Source of the DNA: SZUA-217 sp964194555
GTDB lineage: Bacteria > Actinomycetota > Acidimicrobiia > Spongiisociales > ZC4RG35
Direction of reading: 5' to 3'
Length of the DNA: 64,000 nucleotides
Assembly: GCA_964194555.1 (NCBI GenBank)
Contig: CAXMMT010000078.1
Location: 1 to 64,000, forward strand
The notes below the pieces were generated by a model, which was not told the DNA's origin, ran no database searches, and saw only the letters and a program-made list of their open reading frames with translations. The translations under genes were made by a program, and so were the position numbers. Shown one piece after another: positions 51,600 through 60,516 of this stretch; the first letter of the stretch is position 1, and every line of letters starts with the position of its first letter.

Positions 51600-51620
51600 G
51601 CAATCCCTTTGATGCTCTCA

Positions 51621-52166
51621 TTACGTGTTTTGGTTCCCCAGATGGTTGGCCAGAAGACGTCTTCCTCGAAACACCCTGGACTTCATCGTTCCCACGGGCA
51701 CGCCCAGCGTCTGTGCAGCGTCAGGGAGGGACATCCCCTCGATGTCGGAGAGGACGATGGCCGTTCGAAACTCCGGCGGAAGCGAAGCAAGAGCCTCCTG
51801 AATCTCTGGTCGAAGCGCCGCTGCCTCGACCGTCTCATGCGCGGTCGGGTCGGCGGGGTCGAGATGTTCGGGCATCGGCTCCGCTGGGCGTCTCTTCTGC
51901 TTCCTCAGCTGGTCGTAGCATGTGTTGACGGCGATGCGATAGACCCATGTGCCAAAGGTGGACTTGCCCTCGAATTGGTGAGCCTTTCGAAAGGCGGTGA
52001 GGAATGTCTCCTGAGTGGCGTCGAGAGCCTTCTCCCTGTTTCCCAGTATTCGGAGACACACGGAGAAGACTCGATCCTCATGGGTCTTCATGATCTCGGT
52101 GAAGGCCTCGTGATCGCCGTCGGCCACCCGCGCCAGAAGTACGGCGTCCTCGGTGGCTTTGGTCAC
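51621..52166 (-). CDS. ECF sigma factor (SigM-like position)
   Basis: 181 residues from the GTG overlapping the upstream stop (GTGA). Sigma region 2 is FTEIMKTHEDRVFSVCLRIL and DATQETFLTAFRKAHQFEGK; region 4 is LASLPPEFRTAIVLSDIEGM with LGVPVGTMKSRVFRGR. It directs RNA polymerase to stress promoters. Synteny suggests a SigM equivalent. Confidence 0.88.
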   Translation of the reverse strand: MTKATEDAVLLARVADGDHEAFTEIMKTHEDRVFSVCLRILGNREKALDATQETFLTAFRKAHQFEGKSTFGTWVYRIAVNTCYDQLRKQKRRPAEPMPEHLDPADPTAHETVEAAALRPEIQEALASLPPEFRTAIVLSDIEGMSLPDAAQTLGVPVGTMKSRVFRGRRLLANHLGNQNT

Positions 52167-53452
52167 GGGAGGAATCGTACTTCTGAAATCGACGCATAAA
52201 ACGACCCGTCGGCATGAAGGGGCAGCTCGGTCAGCCACACCAGCCAGAAACCACCCTCACGTGGAGGTAGGTTGACCAATGTCGCTCCGTGCGCGGCTTG
52301 AGCTCCTGCTATCCGTGTCCACTCATCGAGTTGTGGAAAGAAGACGTCGGACCAATAGATCTCGAATCGAGTACCGACACTCAATCCGATCAACTGTGTT
52401 TGGGCGGGGGTTCCTCTCAGTGTGAAGGTCACACCCACACCGGGCTTGATCCCCGCGAGGGGGTCCTGGTAGCTCTCGGTTCGCCAGAATGTCGAGATGT
52501 TACCGTCGACGAGGTTGCCCACCGAGTCGTCGTTCTCACCACCACCCCCAAAGGGATCGAAGGTGGCGGCGTTCCCGATGGCGACCTCACCGACCGGTGA
52601 CGTGGTCGATGACGACAATTCGGTGGTCGGGACCGAGGGCTTGGTAGTTGTGACCGGGGTTGGGAGGAGCGGCTCACCTCCACCGGCGACGAAACGTCCC
52701 AGGGCCACGAGTCCGATAGCCACGACCACCAGGGTTATCGCTGAGATGATCAGACGCCGCGAAGCAACCCGCGGCTCAGCTATCGGCGAGCGGGGGGTAG
52801 GAGCCGCAATCAGAGCTTCCTCGAGGGCCGAGGCGGTGAGGTCGCCCGATTGGCCCGAGCGAAGTATGCGATCGATGCTCCTGGAGAGACCGTCGATTCG
52901 CTCGGATGGCGGTGGACCGCCAGGCGGTGACCCTGTGAGGGCTGATTCGAGTGCTGCGGCGAGGCCGCTCACGTCGCCGTTGGCACCTGTGCGAGGTTCT
53001 CTGCCGAACGCGCCGAGCTTCGCGGCATGCGCCGACGAATAGGAAATAGCGGAGAGATCGATGGCCCCATGGATGGCTTCGATCTCATGAAGCGCGGCCA
53101 ATGCACCCGCTAGGCCGGCGGCGTTGGGCAAGAAGTCGGGAAGCTCGATTGGATGCGACGCCTCGACTCGGTCGGCCACCGTCGAACCCCCGGTCCATTC
53201 GGAGACCGAGTAGGCGCCACCGGCCACCTCGGCCACGGCAAAGACCCGGGCGAGATGTGAGTGGGCGACCTTGGCAGCGTCACCAACCTGATCGACGAAC
53301 TGTTTTCGTCTCTTCGAAGAAGTCTCGGGCCCGAGACTTCGCAAAAGCACCGGTCGATCCAGGGACGTGTCTGTTGCCAGCCACTCCTCGATGTCACCAT
53401 CGCGGCCTAGACGCATCTCGAGCTTGAATCTGTCGGGTATCGCGGCCGGCAT
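52163..53452 (-). CDS. Pseudokinase-TM-discoidin-like protein (MviN C-terminal counterpart)
   Basis: 429 residues. The N-terminal 230 residues resemble a protein kinase (FKLEMRLGRDGDIEEWLATD; EIEAIHGAIDLSAISYS) but the catalytic HRDxxxxN is IHGAIDLSAI, the DFG is absent and the VAIK lysine is lost, so it is a pseudokinase. One membrane helix (about 250-272) leads to a Thr/Ser linker and a domain like discoidin/F5-8C (GNAATFDPFGGGGENDDSVG; DGNISTFWRTESY; FEIYWSD). In mycobacteria this arrangement is the C-terminal part of MviN/MurJ, next to sigM. Here the flippase helices are missing and the protein stands alone. Confidence 0.75.
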   Translation of the reverse strand: MPAAIPDRFKLEMRLGRDGDIEEWLATDTSLDRPVLLRSLGPETSSKRRKQFVDQVGDAAKVAHSHLARVFAVAEVAGGAYSVSEWTGGSTVADRVEASHPIELPDFLPNAAGLAGALAALHEIEAIHGAIDLSAISYSSAHAAKLGAFGREPRTGANGDVSGLAAALESALTGSPPGGPPPSERIDGLSRSIDRILRSGQSGDLTASALEEALIAAPTPRSPIAEPRVASRRLIISAITLVVVAIGLVALGRFVAGGGEPLLPTPVTTTKPSVPTTELSSSTTSPVGEVAIGNAATFDPFGGGGENDDSVGNLVDGNISTFWRTESYQDPLAGIKPGVGVTFTLRGTPAQTQLIGLSVGTRFEIYWSDVFFPQLDEWTRIAGAQAAHGATLVNLPPREGGFWLVWLTELPLHADGSFYASISEVRFLP

Positions 53453-53499
53453 TGCCGCTAGTTCAGCAGACTCCTTGTGGAGCGAAGACCACCGGGCGG

Positions 53500-54216
53500 T
53501 CAGGTCTTGTATCGAAGTATTCGAAGAGTGGTGCCGGTCGGCATGAATCCCTCTTTCGAATACAACCGACGGGCCTGGACATTCTCCTCGCGAACGTTGA
53601 GAACCATTGTCTGTGCGGACTTCTCACGAGCCCATTGCAGGGCTGCTCTCACGAGCTCAGAACCGATGTTCTTGCCACGGTGCTCGGAATGAACAGCGAT
53701 GCGCTGAAGATAGGAGACGCTCCATTGGGCACCCACGATCGCGTACCCGGTAGCTCTGGTTTCCCCCACGGTCAGGACCACCGATCGGGTTGTCGAAGAC
53801 ATCGCCTCGGTCAGCCCGTCAACGCTCATTCTCCAGAATCCCTGGAAAGCGTGGCGGTCGATCTCGATGAGGGCGTCCCAATCCGGCTTCTCGGACTCGA
53901 CGACCAATGAGGCCGGAGTCGACCTGTTCGATATCACTGGACGCTCCATCACATTGAGACGAAAGACTTCCTCATACCCGCACTTCAGCCAGACCCGGGT
54001 CGATGACCTATACAAGGCGGGCGAGTACACCGACGCCTGGCTCAGATCGACCAGATCCTCCGAGGCAGCTGTCAGAAAGTCACTGCTTCCCCGATCGAGT
54101 CTGAGAAAGGCGTCGGGTGTGTCGTCGTTCCACAACCTGGCACTGGCACGTGCCCACCCCCGGGAAAGTGTGACGGGTGCGGGCCAACGACCTTCGATAC
54201 GGAGCCGGTGGGACAC
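53500..54216 (-). CDS. GNAT N-acetyltransferase
   Basis: 238 residues from GTG 54216; the ORF is open 14 codons further but that would overlap the divergent deacetylase promoter. The C-terminal GNAT fold is clear: YLQRIAVHSEHRGKNIGSEL (acetyl-CoA site) and VLNVREENVQARRLYSKEGF. The N-terminal half is less conserved. The substrate is unknown; the gene resembles RimI-like enzymes. It ends 47 bases from the pseudokinase gene. Confidence 0.78.
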   Translation of the reverse strand: MSHRLRIEGRWPAPVTLSRGWARASARLWNDDTPDAFLRLDRGSSDFLTAASEDLVDLSQASVYSPALYRSSTRVWLKCGYEEVFRLNVMERPVISNRSTPASLVVESEKPDWDALIEIDRHAFQGFWRMSVDGLTEAMSSTTRSVVLTVGETRATGYAIVGAQWSVSYLQRIAVHSEHRGKNIGSELVRAALQWAREKSAQTMVLNVREENVQARRLYSKEGFMPTGTTLRILRYKT

Positions 54217-54234
54217 GTGTGGGAGAATATAACC

Positions 54235-55245
54235 ATGCAGGTTGTTGTTGCGAGCCACCCTTCATCGTTGCAGCACGACACGGGTCGCAATCATCCGGAG
54301 CGACCCGATCGAGTGCTGGCGGTTCGTCGGGGAATTGACGGATGTGGTCTAGACATCGTCGACATCGAGTCCCCAGAGATTCAGCGAAGCCAGCTCGCCG
54401 TCGTTCACGATGCCTCCTACATCGAGATGGTCGAGATGTTCTGCTCGCTGAGTGGGGGAGCCCTCGACATGGACACCGTTGTGTCCGAGGAGTCGTGGCA
54501 GGCTGCCCTGACCGCAGCCGGGGGCGTTTGGGCGCTCATCGAGGAGTTGAGAACACGGCCCGACGCAACTGGTTTCGCCATATCGAGACCTCCCGGGCAC
54601 CACGCTTTTCGCGATCGGGCCATGGGATTCTGTCTGTTCAACAACATTGCAGTCTCGGCGGCTCTGCTGCGCTCACATGGGGAGAGGGTGGCGATTCTCG
54701 ACTGGGATGTCCATCATGGAAACGGAACCCAATCGATGCTTGCCGATGATCCTGGGGTGCTGTACGTATCGATCCATCAGGATCCGTTCTATCCGTTTGA
54801 CGGCCATATCCGGGATATTGATGAGGGAGCTGCAAAGGGCACCACAGTCAACATCCCTCTGCCGGCGGGCACCGCGGGGGATGTCTACCGTCTTGCGTGG
54901 GGAGAGTTGGTGATTCCTGTTGTGAGGCAATTCGAGCCCGACTGGGTGCTCATCAGCGCCGGATTTGACGCCCACATCGATGACTCGCTGGGGGAGTTTC
55001 AACTCATGTCGAGCGACTTCGGCTGGTTGGCTGGGGCGGTCGCCGAAGCCCATCCGGTGAGCCGGGTGGTGGCGACTCTGGAGGGCGGTTACGACCTGGA
55101 CGCGCTGGAGCAGTCCACCATCGCCACCCTCATGGGTCTGGCGGGCATTGCTCCGATATCGAATGAGACGCGGGTTTCGCCGCCCGCGGCAGGGCAGGCG
55201 GTGGACAGAGCGGCACAAGCAATAGTGCGCCACTGGAAGGTGTGA
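54235..55245 (+). CDS. Class II histone-deacetylase-like (AcuC/HDAC) enzyme
   Basis: 336 residues from ATG 54235 with GGGAGAA nine bases upstream. Zinc and catalytic motifs are SRPPGHHAF, DWDVHHGNGT, ISAGFDAHIDD and LEGGYDLD (catalytic Tyr). Bacterial members remove acyl groups from lysine or polyamines. It is divergent from an acetyltransferase gene with only 18 bases between starts, a suggestive pair for reversible acylation. A polyamine substrate is possible, given a gamma-glutamyl ligase elsewhere in the window. Confidence 0.87.
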   Translation: MQVVVASHPSSLQHDTGRNHPERPDRVLAVRRGIDGCGLDIVDIESPEIQRSQLAVVHDASYIEMVEMFCSLSGGALDMDTVVSEESWQAALTAAGGVWALIEELRTRPDATGFAISRPPGHHAFRDRAMGFCLFNNIAVSAALLRSHGERVAILDWDVHHGNGTQSMLADDPGVLYVSIHQDPFYPFDGHIRDIDEGAAKGTTVNIPLPAGTAGDVYRLAWGELVIPVVRQFEPDWVLISAGFDAHIDDSLGEFQLMSSDFGWLAGAVAEAHPVSRVVATLEGGYDLDALEQSTIATLMGLAGIAPISNETRVSPPAAGQAVDRAAQAIVRHWKV

Positions 55246-55283
55246 ATCGAATCTTGGACCCCGGATAGGACACTTTCAGAGCA

Positions 55284-55449
55284 CTAGTGCTCTGGCCACG
55301 AACGTTGGCGATGTTGAGGGCGAGGCGGAGGCGTCTCTGACAAGGACGCAGGACGAAGGCGCACCGGCCCGTTCGTCGAGGACGAGGACACGGTCAGGGG
55401 CGTCACTGGACGTCCTGAACGCGGCAAACGTTTGTGGTCGGGGCACTAG
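55284..55449. repeat. Family A MITE-like repeat, long copy
   Basis: 166 bp from CTAGTGCTCTGGCCACGAAC to AACGTTTGTGGTCGGGGCAC then TAG. Left and right ends form about 23 bp inverted repeats. A further fragment CAGAGCA abuts the left end, giving an 18 bp perfect palindrome centred on CTAG. The interior resembles family B. Confidence 0.72.
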
Positions 55450-55532
55450 TCAACTGCGGAGAGGTCATCCTTTCCCTCTCAACCTTGGTGCCGATCAGCC
55501 GATAACCACCGAGGACTCATCAGGGAAGGACT

Positions 55533-56612
55533 ATGGAAAGCAATATCGACGATCTTCTTGGACGCGCCGTCGCTGCGGGAGCTTCCGACTTCCATCTCAA
55601 GGTTGGGTCGGCGCCCATCGTTCGAATCGACGGAGAGCTGCGAAGACTGGACGGCATAGAGCCACTGCGTCCCTCTGATACAGAGGCCTACGCCGAGGTC
55701 ATATTCACTCCAAAAGCAGCAGACGACTTCAAGACGGTTGGCACTGCCGATTTTGCGTATGGAAAGCATGAATTGGGACGGTTCCGGGTTACAGCGTTCA
55801 GACAGCGTGGCTCGGTCTCGATGGTCCTACGGAGGGTCGTGCCTGGCTCCAGAAGCTTCGCCGAGTTGGGGTTGCCCCGGATTGTCGAAAAGTTGGCCGC
55901 CGCCAAATCCGGTCTCGTTCTGGTGACTGGTCGATCCGGGTCAGGCAAGACCACGACCATTTCTTCGATGCTCGACTGGATCAATTCCAATCGTGGAGCT
56001 GCCATTCTCACCGTCGAGGATCCGATTGAAGTCCTGCATCCCGACAAGCGCTCGGTGGTCGTGCAGCGCGAAGTCGGGGTCGACACGCCCAACATGGCAG
56101 AGGCGGTCCGGGGGGCCATGCGACACGACACGGATGTGATCATGGTCTCTGAGCTATCTGATCCGGAAACGGCCCGAGTGGCGATCGACGCTGCCGAGAC
56201 AGGGCATTTGGTCATTTCTTCGATGAGAACCACCGATCCGGCAGAGACTGTCAGTCGGCTCGTATCGATGTTTCCCGACTCGCAGAAGGCAGTGATTCGG
56301 AGCCAACTGGCCGCTCAGCTACAGGCGATCATCAGCCAGCTTCTAGTTGAGACTTCGGACTCCGGGGTAACTCTTGTCTGTGAGATCCTCACGAACAATG
56401 AGAGAACACAGGAGTGGATCATGGGTGGTGAGGAGGCCTCCTTCCTCGTCGAAGTGATCAAGGACAGCGGCTTTCATGGCATGCAGACCTTCGATCAAGC
56501 GCTGCTCAAGCAGGTCGTCGACCGCAAGGTCGAGATCGACTCTGCACTGCCTCACGCACGCAATTCCCACGAGATGAAGGCCAAGGCGCTCGCCGCAGGC
56601 ATCTCGGCCTGA
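55533..56612 (+). CDS. PilT-like retraction/secretion ATPase
   Basis: 359 residues with AGGGAAGG before the ATG. N-terminal PAS-like domain (DDLLGRAVAAGASDFHLKVG), Walker A TGRSGSGKTTT, Asp box EDPIEVLHPDK and His box GHLVISSMRTTDPAETVSRL are typical of PilT. The usual C-terminal AIRNLI motif is not seen. Actinobacterial PilT proteins can drive type IV pili, but no pilin or PilB gene is adjacent, so its target is not clear. Confidence 0.86.
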   Translation: MESNIDDLLGRAVAAGASDFHLKVGSAPIVRIDGELRRLDGIEPLRPSDTEAYAEVIFTPKAADDFKTVGTADFAYGKHELGRFRVTAFRQRGSVSMVLRRVVPGSRSFAELGLPRIVEKLAAAKSGLVLVTGRSGSGKTTTISSMLDWINSNRGAAILTVEDPIEVLHPDKRSVVVQREVGVDTPNMAEAVRGAMRHDTDVIMVSELSDPETARVAIDAAETGHLVISSMRTTDPAETVSRLVSMFPDSQKAVIRSQLAAQLQAIISQLLVETSDSGVTLVCEILTNNERTQEWIMGGEEASFLVEVIKDSGFHGMQTFDQALLKQVVDRKVEIDSALPHARNSHEMKAKALAAGISA

Positions 56613-56673
56613 CCAACCCCAACAGTCTCGGATATGGTCGCGAGTATCTCGGCACCCGGCAGCGATAACCTGG

Positions 56674-58083
56674 GTGACCGTGATTCCCAAGCGGCTCGAA
56701 TTCCTCACTTCTGCGGATCTTCCGCCGGCTCAACTGAGCGAGATCTTCGACAAGGCCGGTGAGGAACTTTTCCTGGTGGGCGGATCGGTCAGGGACGCGT
56801 TCCTGGAACGGCCCCTCGAAGACTTCGATTTCGCGACAAGCGCCCGTCCCGACATGGTGGTTCGACTCCTCACGGGATGGGCCGACACTATCTACAAGAT
56901 CGGGGAGGCTTTTGGGACCATCGCGGCCCGGAAGGACGGGCACGCAATCGAGATAACAACATACCGGAGCGAGGTATACCGCAACGACTCACGCAAACCT
57001 GTCGTCACCTACTCCGATGACATCGAGACGGATCTGAGCCGCCGAGACTTCACGGTGAACGCGATCGCCCTCTCGATGACCGAGCTCGAGCCGATTGACC
57101 CGTACGGGGGTCTCCGAGACCTGGCGGCCATGTTGTTGAAGACCCCTCTCGATCCCGAGGTCTCCTTCGGAGACGACCCGTTGCGGATGCTTCGTCTTTT
57201 CCGGTTTCAGGCCATGCTCGGCTTCGCGACTGAGGAGTCGGCTGTTGCGGCCGTTCGGATGATGGCGGATCGCCTGGAGATCATCTCGGCCGAGAGGATC
57301 AGGGATGAGCTGTCGAAGTTGCTGCTGGCTCCCACTCCCGGCAAGGCACTGGACATGGTGGTGTCCACAGGTCTTGCCGATCACTTTCTTCCGGAGTTGC
57401 CCCTCCTTGCCATGGAGCAGGACCCGATGCACAAACACAAAGACGTGCTTGCCCACACTTTTGCTGTTGTGGACAAGACATCACCTGATCTCGTGCTCCG
57501 TCTGGCTGCCCTTCTCCACGACGTCGGCAAGCCCGATACCCGTGAGTACGGTCCCCGTGGCGTGACCTTCCATCACCATGAGGTGGTTGGTGCACGTTTG
57601 GCCCGACATCGTCTCAGGGCGCTCCGCTATCCGAAGGCGGTCGTCGACGATGTCAGCCGGCTCGTCTTTCTCCACTTGAGACCTCATACGCTCAAGCTGG
57701 GCTGGACCGACTCTGCCGTTCGTCGTTATGTGCGGGACGCCGGTGATCTGGTCGACAGACTCAACGAGCTGGTGCGATGTGATGTCACAACCGCCAATCA
57801 ACGTCGGGCGCAGGCGATCCGGTCGCGCATCGACGAGCTGGAGGAGCGAATCCTCGATCTGTCTGCCAGGGAGGAGCTGGCGAGACTACGTCCACCCCTT
57901 GACGGCAATCAGATAATGGACTACCTGGATCTCGATCCCGGCCCCCGGGTTGGGGCGATCATGGACATCCTGCTCGAGAAGCGCATCGATGACGGCCCGT
58001 ATTCGGTGGAGGAGGCGTATCGGATCGTGAGGAAGTGGGCAATCGACAATGGTGTCTCCGACCCTGGTGATAAGGACACCTAG
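56674..58083 (+). CDS. pcnA: CCA tRNA nucleotidyltransferase with HD domain
   Basis: 469 residues. Head domain LVGGSVRDAFLERPLEDFDF has the DxD metal site, then RRDFTVNAIALS. The HD phosphohydrolase domain (LRLAALLHDVGKP, HHHEVVGARLARHRL) sits in the C-terminal half. It adds or repairs the 3' CCA of tRNAs. Near sigM and the envelope genes, pcnA is placed as in mycobacteria. Confidence 0.92.
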   Translation: MTVIPKRLEFLTSADLPPAQLSEIFDKAGEELFLVGGSVRDAFLERPLEDFDFATSARPDMVVRLLTGWADTIYKIGEAFGTIAARKDGHAIEITTYRSEVYRNDSRKPVVTYSDDIETDLSRRDFTVNAIALSMTELEPIDPYGGLRDLAAMLLKTPLDPEVSFGDDPLRMLRLFRFQAMLGFATEESAVAAVRMMADRLEIISAERIRDELSKLLLAPTPGKALDMVVSTGLADHFLPELPLLAMEQDPMHKHKDVLAHTFAVVDKTSPDLVLRLAALLHDVGKPDTREYGPRGVTFHHHEVVGARLARHRLRALRYPKAVVDDVSRLVFLHLRPHTLKLGWTDSAVRRYVRDAGDLVDRLNELVRCDVTTANQRRAQAIRSRIDELEERILDLSAREELARLRPPLDGNQIMDYLDLDPGPRVGAIMDILLEKRIDDGPYSVEEAYRIVRKWAIDNGVSDPGDKDT

Positions 58084-58092
58084 CCTTGCCTG

Positions 58093-59031
58093 GTGATTCT
58101 GGTAGCCATCCCGGCCGTGGCATTGGCCGCGGTGTCCCTCGCCGCCTTTGCCGGCCGATGGGTCTGGTGGCTGGACGTCCTCGCCAACTTTCGACCGCAG
58201 TATGTAGTGAGCCTGGTCATCCTGGGCCTGATCGTTCTGATGTCGAGATGGCGACGGATCGGGTATGGGATTCTGGCTGTCGCCGCGATCAACCTGGTGT
58301 TCGTCCTTCCCCTGTATGTTGGGTCACCCGGTGTGACCGATCCCGACTTGCCATCGCTGCGAGTGATGTCGTTCAACCTTCTTTCGACAAACGCGAGCTA
58401 CTCGAACGTGATCGAGTACATCAGGACGGTCGATCCTGATCTGGTTTTGCTCCACGAGGCAAGCCGGCCCTGGGAAGTAGCGATCGAGGCGGCGAATCTC
58501 GGCTACCAGGTGATTCGCCCTCGTTCGGACAGTCTCATCTTCGGCACCCTGGTGATGGTTCGAGGCGAGGATGTGGAGGCCATCTCCTACGGGTTTGCCG
58601 AGGCTCAGCCACGCGCTGTTTCGATCATGTACCGGCCGACCGGCTGGCCCGAAGGGGTCAGCGTCCTCTCGACTCACCCGCTGGCGCCCACCGAGAAGGA
58701 TCGCGCCCAGTTGAGGGACGCCCAACTCGACTTCGCGGCCACCTGGGCCGCGGACCAGGAAGACGGCATCATCGTGGTCGGTGATTTCAACGCCACCCCA
58801 TGGTCATGGCCCTTTCGCAACCTCATGGCGAGGGCGCCGCTACGAAACTCCCAACTCGGTTTTGGAGTTCAACCGAGCTTTCCCACGTCGTCGACCTTTC
58901 TCATGAGAGTGCCAATAGACCACCTTCTTCATAGCGACACTCTGTCGGTGGTGGATCGCCGTCTCGGTCCTGCAATGGGATCGGACCACTTTCCCCTCGT
59001 CGTCGACCTCCAGCTCAACTCGGGGAAATAG
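58093..59031 (+). CDS. Membrane-anchored endonuclease/exonuclease/phosphatase-fold protein
   Basis: 312 residues from a GTG. Three membrane helices occupy residues 1-75. The EEP domain shows VMSFNLLSTNA, DLVLLHEASRP, GDFNATPWSWPF and the C-terminal GSDHFPLVVDL with catalytic Asp/His. The catalytic domain should face outside. Substrates of such proteins are usually phosphodiesters; the exact one is unknown. It follows pcnA by nine bases, in one operon. Confidence 0.85.
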   Translation: MILVAIPAVALAAVSLAAFAGRWVWWLDVLANFRPQYVVSLVILGLIVLMSRWRRIGYGILAVAAINLVFVLPLYVGSPGVTDPDLPSLRVMSFNLLSTNASYSNVIEYIRTVDPDLVLLHEASRPWEVAIEAANLGYQVIRPRSDSLIFGTLVMVRGEDVEAISYGFAEAQPRAVSIMYRPTGWPEGVSVLSTHPLAPTEKDRAQLRDAQLDFAATWAADQEDGIIVVGDFNATPWSWPFRNLMARAPLRNSQLGFGVQPSFPTSSTFLMRVPIDHLLHSDTLSVVDRRLGPAMGSDHFPLVVDLQLNSGK

Positions 59032-59045
59032 GTAACTTCTGGCTC

Positions 59046-60497
59046 ATGCCCGATCGATATGCAGAGCACCGCAGCCGTCTGGCGAAAGAGATTGGGTCGG
59101 AAGGTCTCGCCGTGATACCGGCGGCGACCGAGGTAATTCGCAACCACGATGTCGCTCACCATTTCCGACAGGACTCCGCGTTCTGGTATCTGACAGGCTT
59201 CCACGAACCAGACGCCGTGGCGGTGATCGCGCCGGGACATGATGATGGCGACTTCTGCCTTTTCGTGAGGCCGAAGGACCCGGCCCAGGAGGTCTGGACG
59301 GGAATCAGGGCTGGCAAGGAGGGAGCCCGTGAGGGGTTTGGCGCCGACATTGCATATGAGATCACTGACCTGGAGTCGGTCCTCGGACGTCTCATGATCG
59401 GCCGCGAAGTGCTCTGGTACGCGGCCGGTAACGACGGGTTCGACCACCGCATCACCGCCATCATCACCCAGGCGAGATCGCACCGGGAGCGTTTCGGGGG
59501 TGTAGTTCCGTCCACGGTGAAGGACGTCTCCGTCCCTTTGGGCGAGATGATGCTCTACAAACACGGTGAGGAGGCGGAGAGTCTCAGAGAAGCCTGCCAC
59601 CTGAGCACCCTCGGCCACATCGAAGCGATGCGATTCGCCAAGCCGGGTATGTGGGAGCATCAGGTTCAGGCAGCCCTCGAATACTTCTGGCGATTGAACG
59701 GCTCGCCACGTAACGGCTACCCGTCGATCGTCGCGTCAGGAGCCAACGCCTGCATCCTCCACTACGAGGAGAATGACAGTCAGATCGGTGCGAAGGACCT
59801 CATCCTCATCGACGCGGCCGCCGAAGTAGATGGCTACTCGGCAGATATCACCCGGACGTTCCCCGCCGGCGGCAGGTTCAGTGGCCCGCAGAAGGCGCTT
59901 TATGAAGTAGTCCTCGCGGCCGAGGTGAAAGGCATCGAGATGTGCGCACCGGGGTCAACCATGCGAGGCATCCATGATGAGGCCACCAGGATTCTCACCG
60001 AGGGAATGGTCGATCTCGGGTTGCTTCCCTTGTCGGTCGAGGAGTCGCTTGCCATGCATCACTACACCGAGTTCTACATGCATCGCACGGGTCACTGGCT
60101 CGGCCTCGATGTGCACGACCGTGGGAGCTACCGGGTAGAGGGTCAACCCAGGTCGCTGGAGCCTGGCATGTCGTTCACAGTGGAGCCCGGGCTGTATGTC
60201 GCCCCGGACAAGACAGAGATTGAGCTGACACTTCTCGCTTACGACCTAGACGAGCGAAATGAGCGCCGCATACGTCTCGGGCCGTCAGCAGCCTCGGCGA
60301 AGGATGCTGAAGAAAAAGAGAACGCCAAGACGATCACCCACCAGGTCCCCAAGGAGTTCCTCGGGATCGGCGTGCGCATCGAAGACGACATCTATGTCAC
60401 GGCCGACGGCCGCGAGAATATGACATCCTCGGTTCCGACGGAGGTCACGGATGTTGAAGCGATGTGTGGCGAGGAGCCCTTGCTTCCAAGCAGTTAG
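59046..60497 (+). CDS. pepP: Xaa-Pro aminopeptidase (aminopeptidase P)
   Basis: 483 residues. The N-terminal AMP_N domain ends near 150. Metal ligands are LIDAAAEVDGYSADITRTFP (two Asp), GHWLGLDVHD (His), TVEPGLY and RIEDDIYVT (Glu). It removes N-terminal residues before proline. The loop AKDAEEKENAKT (about 420-432) is an insertion between the two Glu ligands. The stop codon directly abuts a family B end fragment. Confidence 0.9.
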   Translation: MPDRYAEHRSRLAKEIGSEGLAVIPAATEVIRNHDVAHHFRQDSAFWYLTGFHEPDAVAVIAPGHDDGDFCLFVRPKDPAQEVWTGIRAGKEGAREGFGADIAYEITDLESVLGRLMIGREVLWYAAGNDGFDHRITAIITQARSHRERFGGVVPSTVKDVSVPLGEMMLYKHGEEAESLREACHLSTLGHIEAMRFAKPGMWEHQVQAALEYFWRLNGSPRNGYPSIVASGANACILHYEENDSQIGAKDLILIDAAAEVDGYSADITRTFPAGGRFSGPQKALYEVVLAAEVKGIEMCAPGSTMRGIHDEATRILTEGMVDLGLLPLSVEESLAMHHYTEFYMHRTGHWLGLDVHDRGSYRVEGQPRSLEPGMSFTVEPGLYVAPDKTEIELTLLAYDLDERNERRIRLGPSAASAKDAEEKENAKTITHQVPKEFLGIGVRIEDDIYVTADGRENMTSSVPTEVTDVEAMCGEEPLLPSS

Positions 60498-60498
60498 G

Positions 60499-60516
60499 TG
60501 AGCGACAGACCATTAG
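60499..60516. repeat. Solo family B end fragment abutting copy 3
   Basis: TGAGCGACAGACCATTAG is a family B right end, immediately followed by the left end of copy 3. The two ends share TAG, giving an end-to-end palindrome. Confidence 0.65.
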
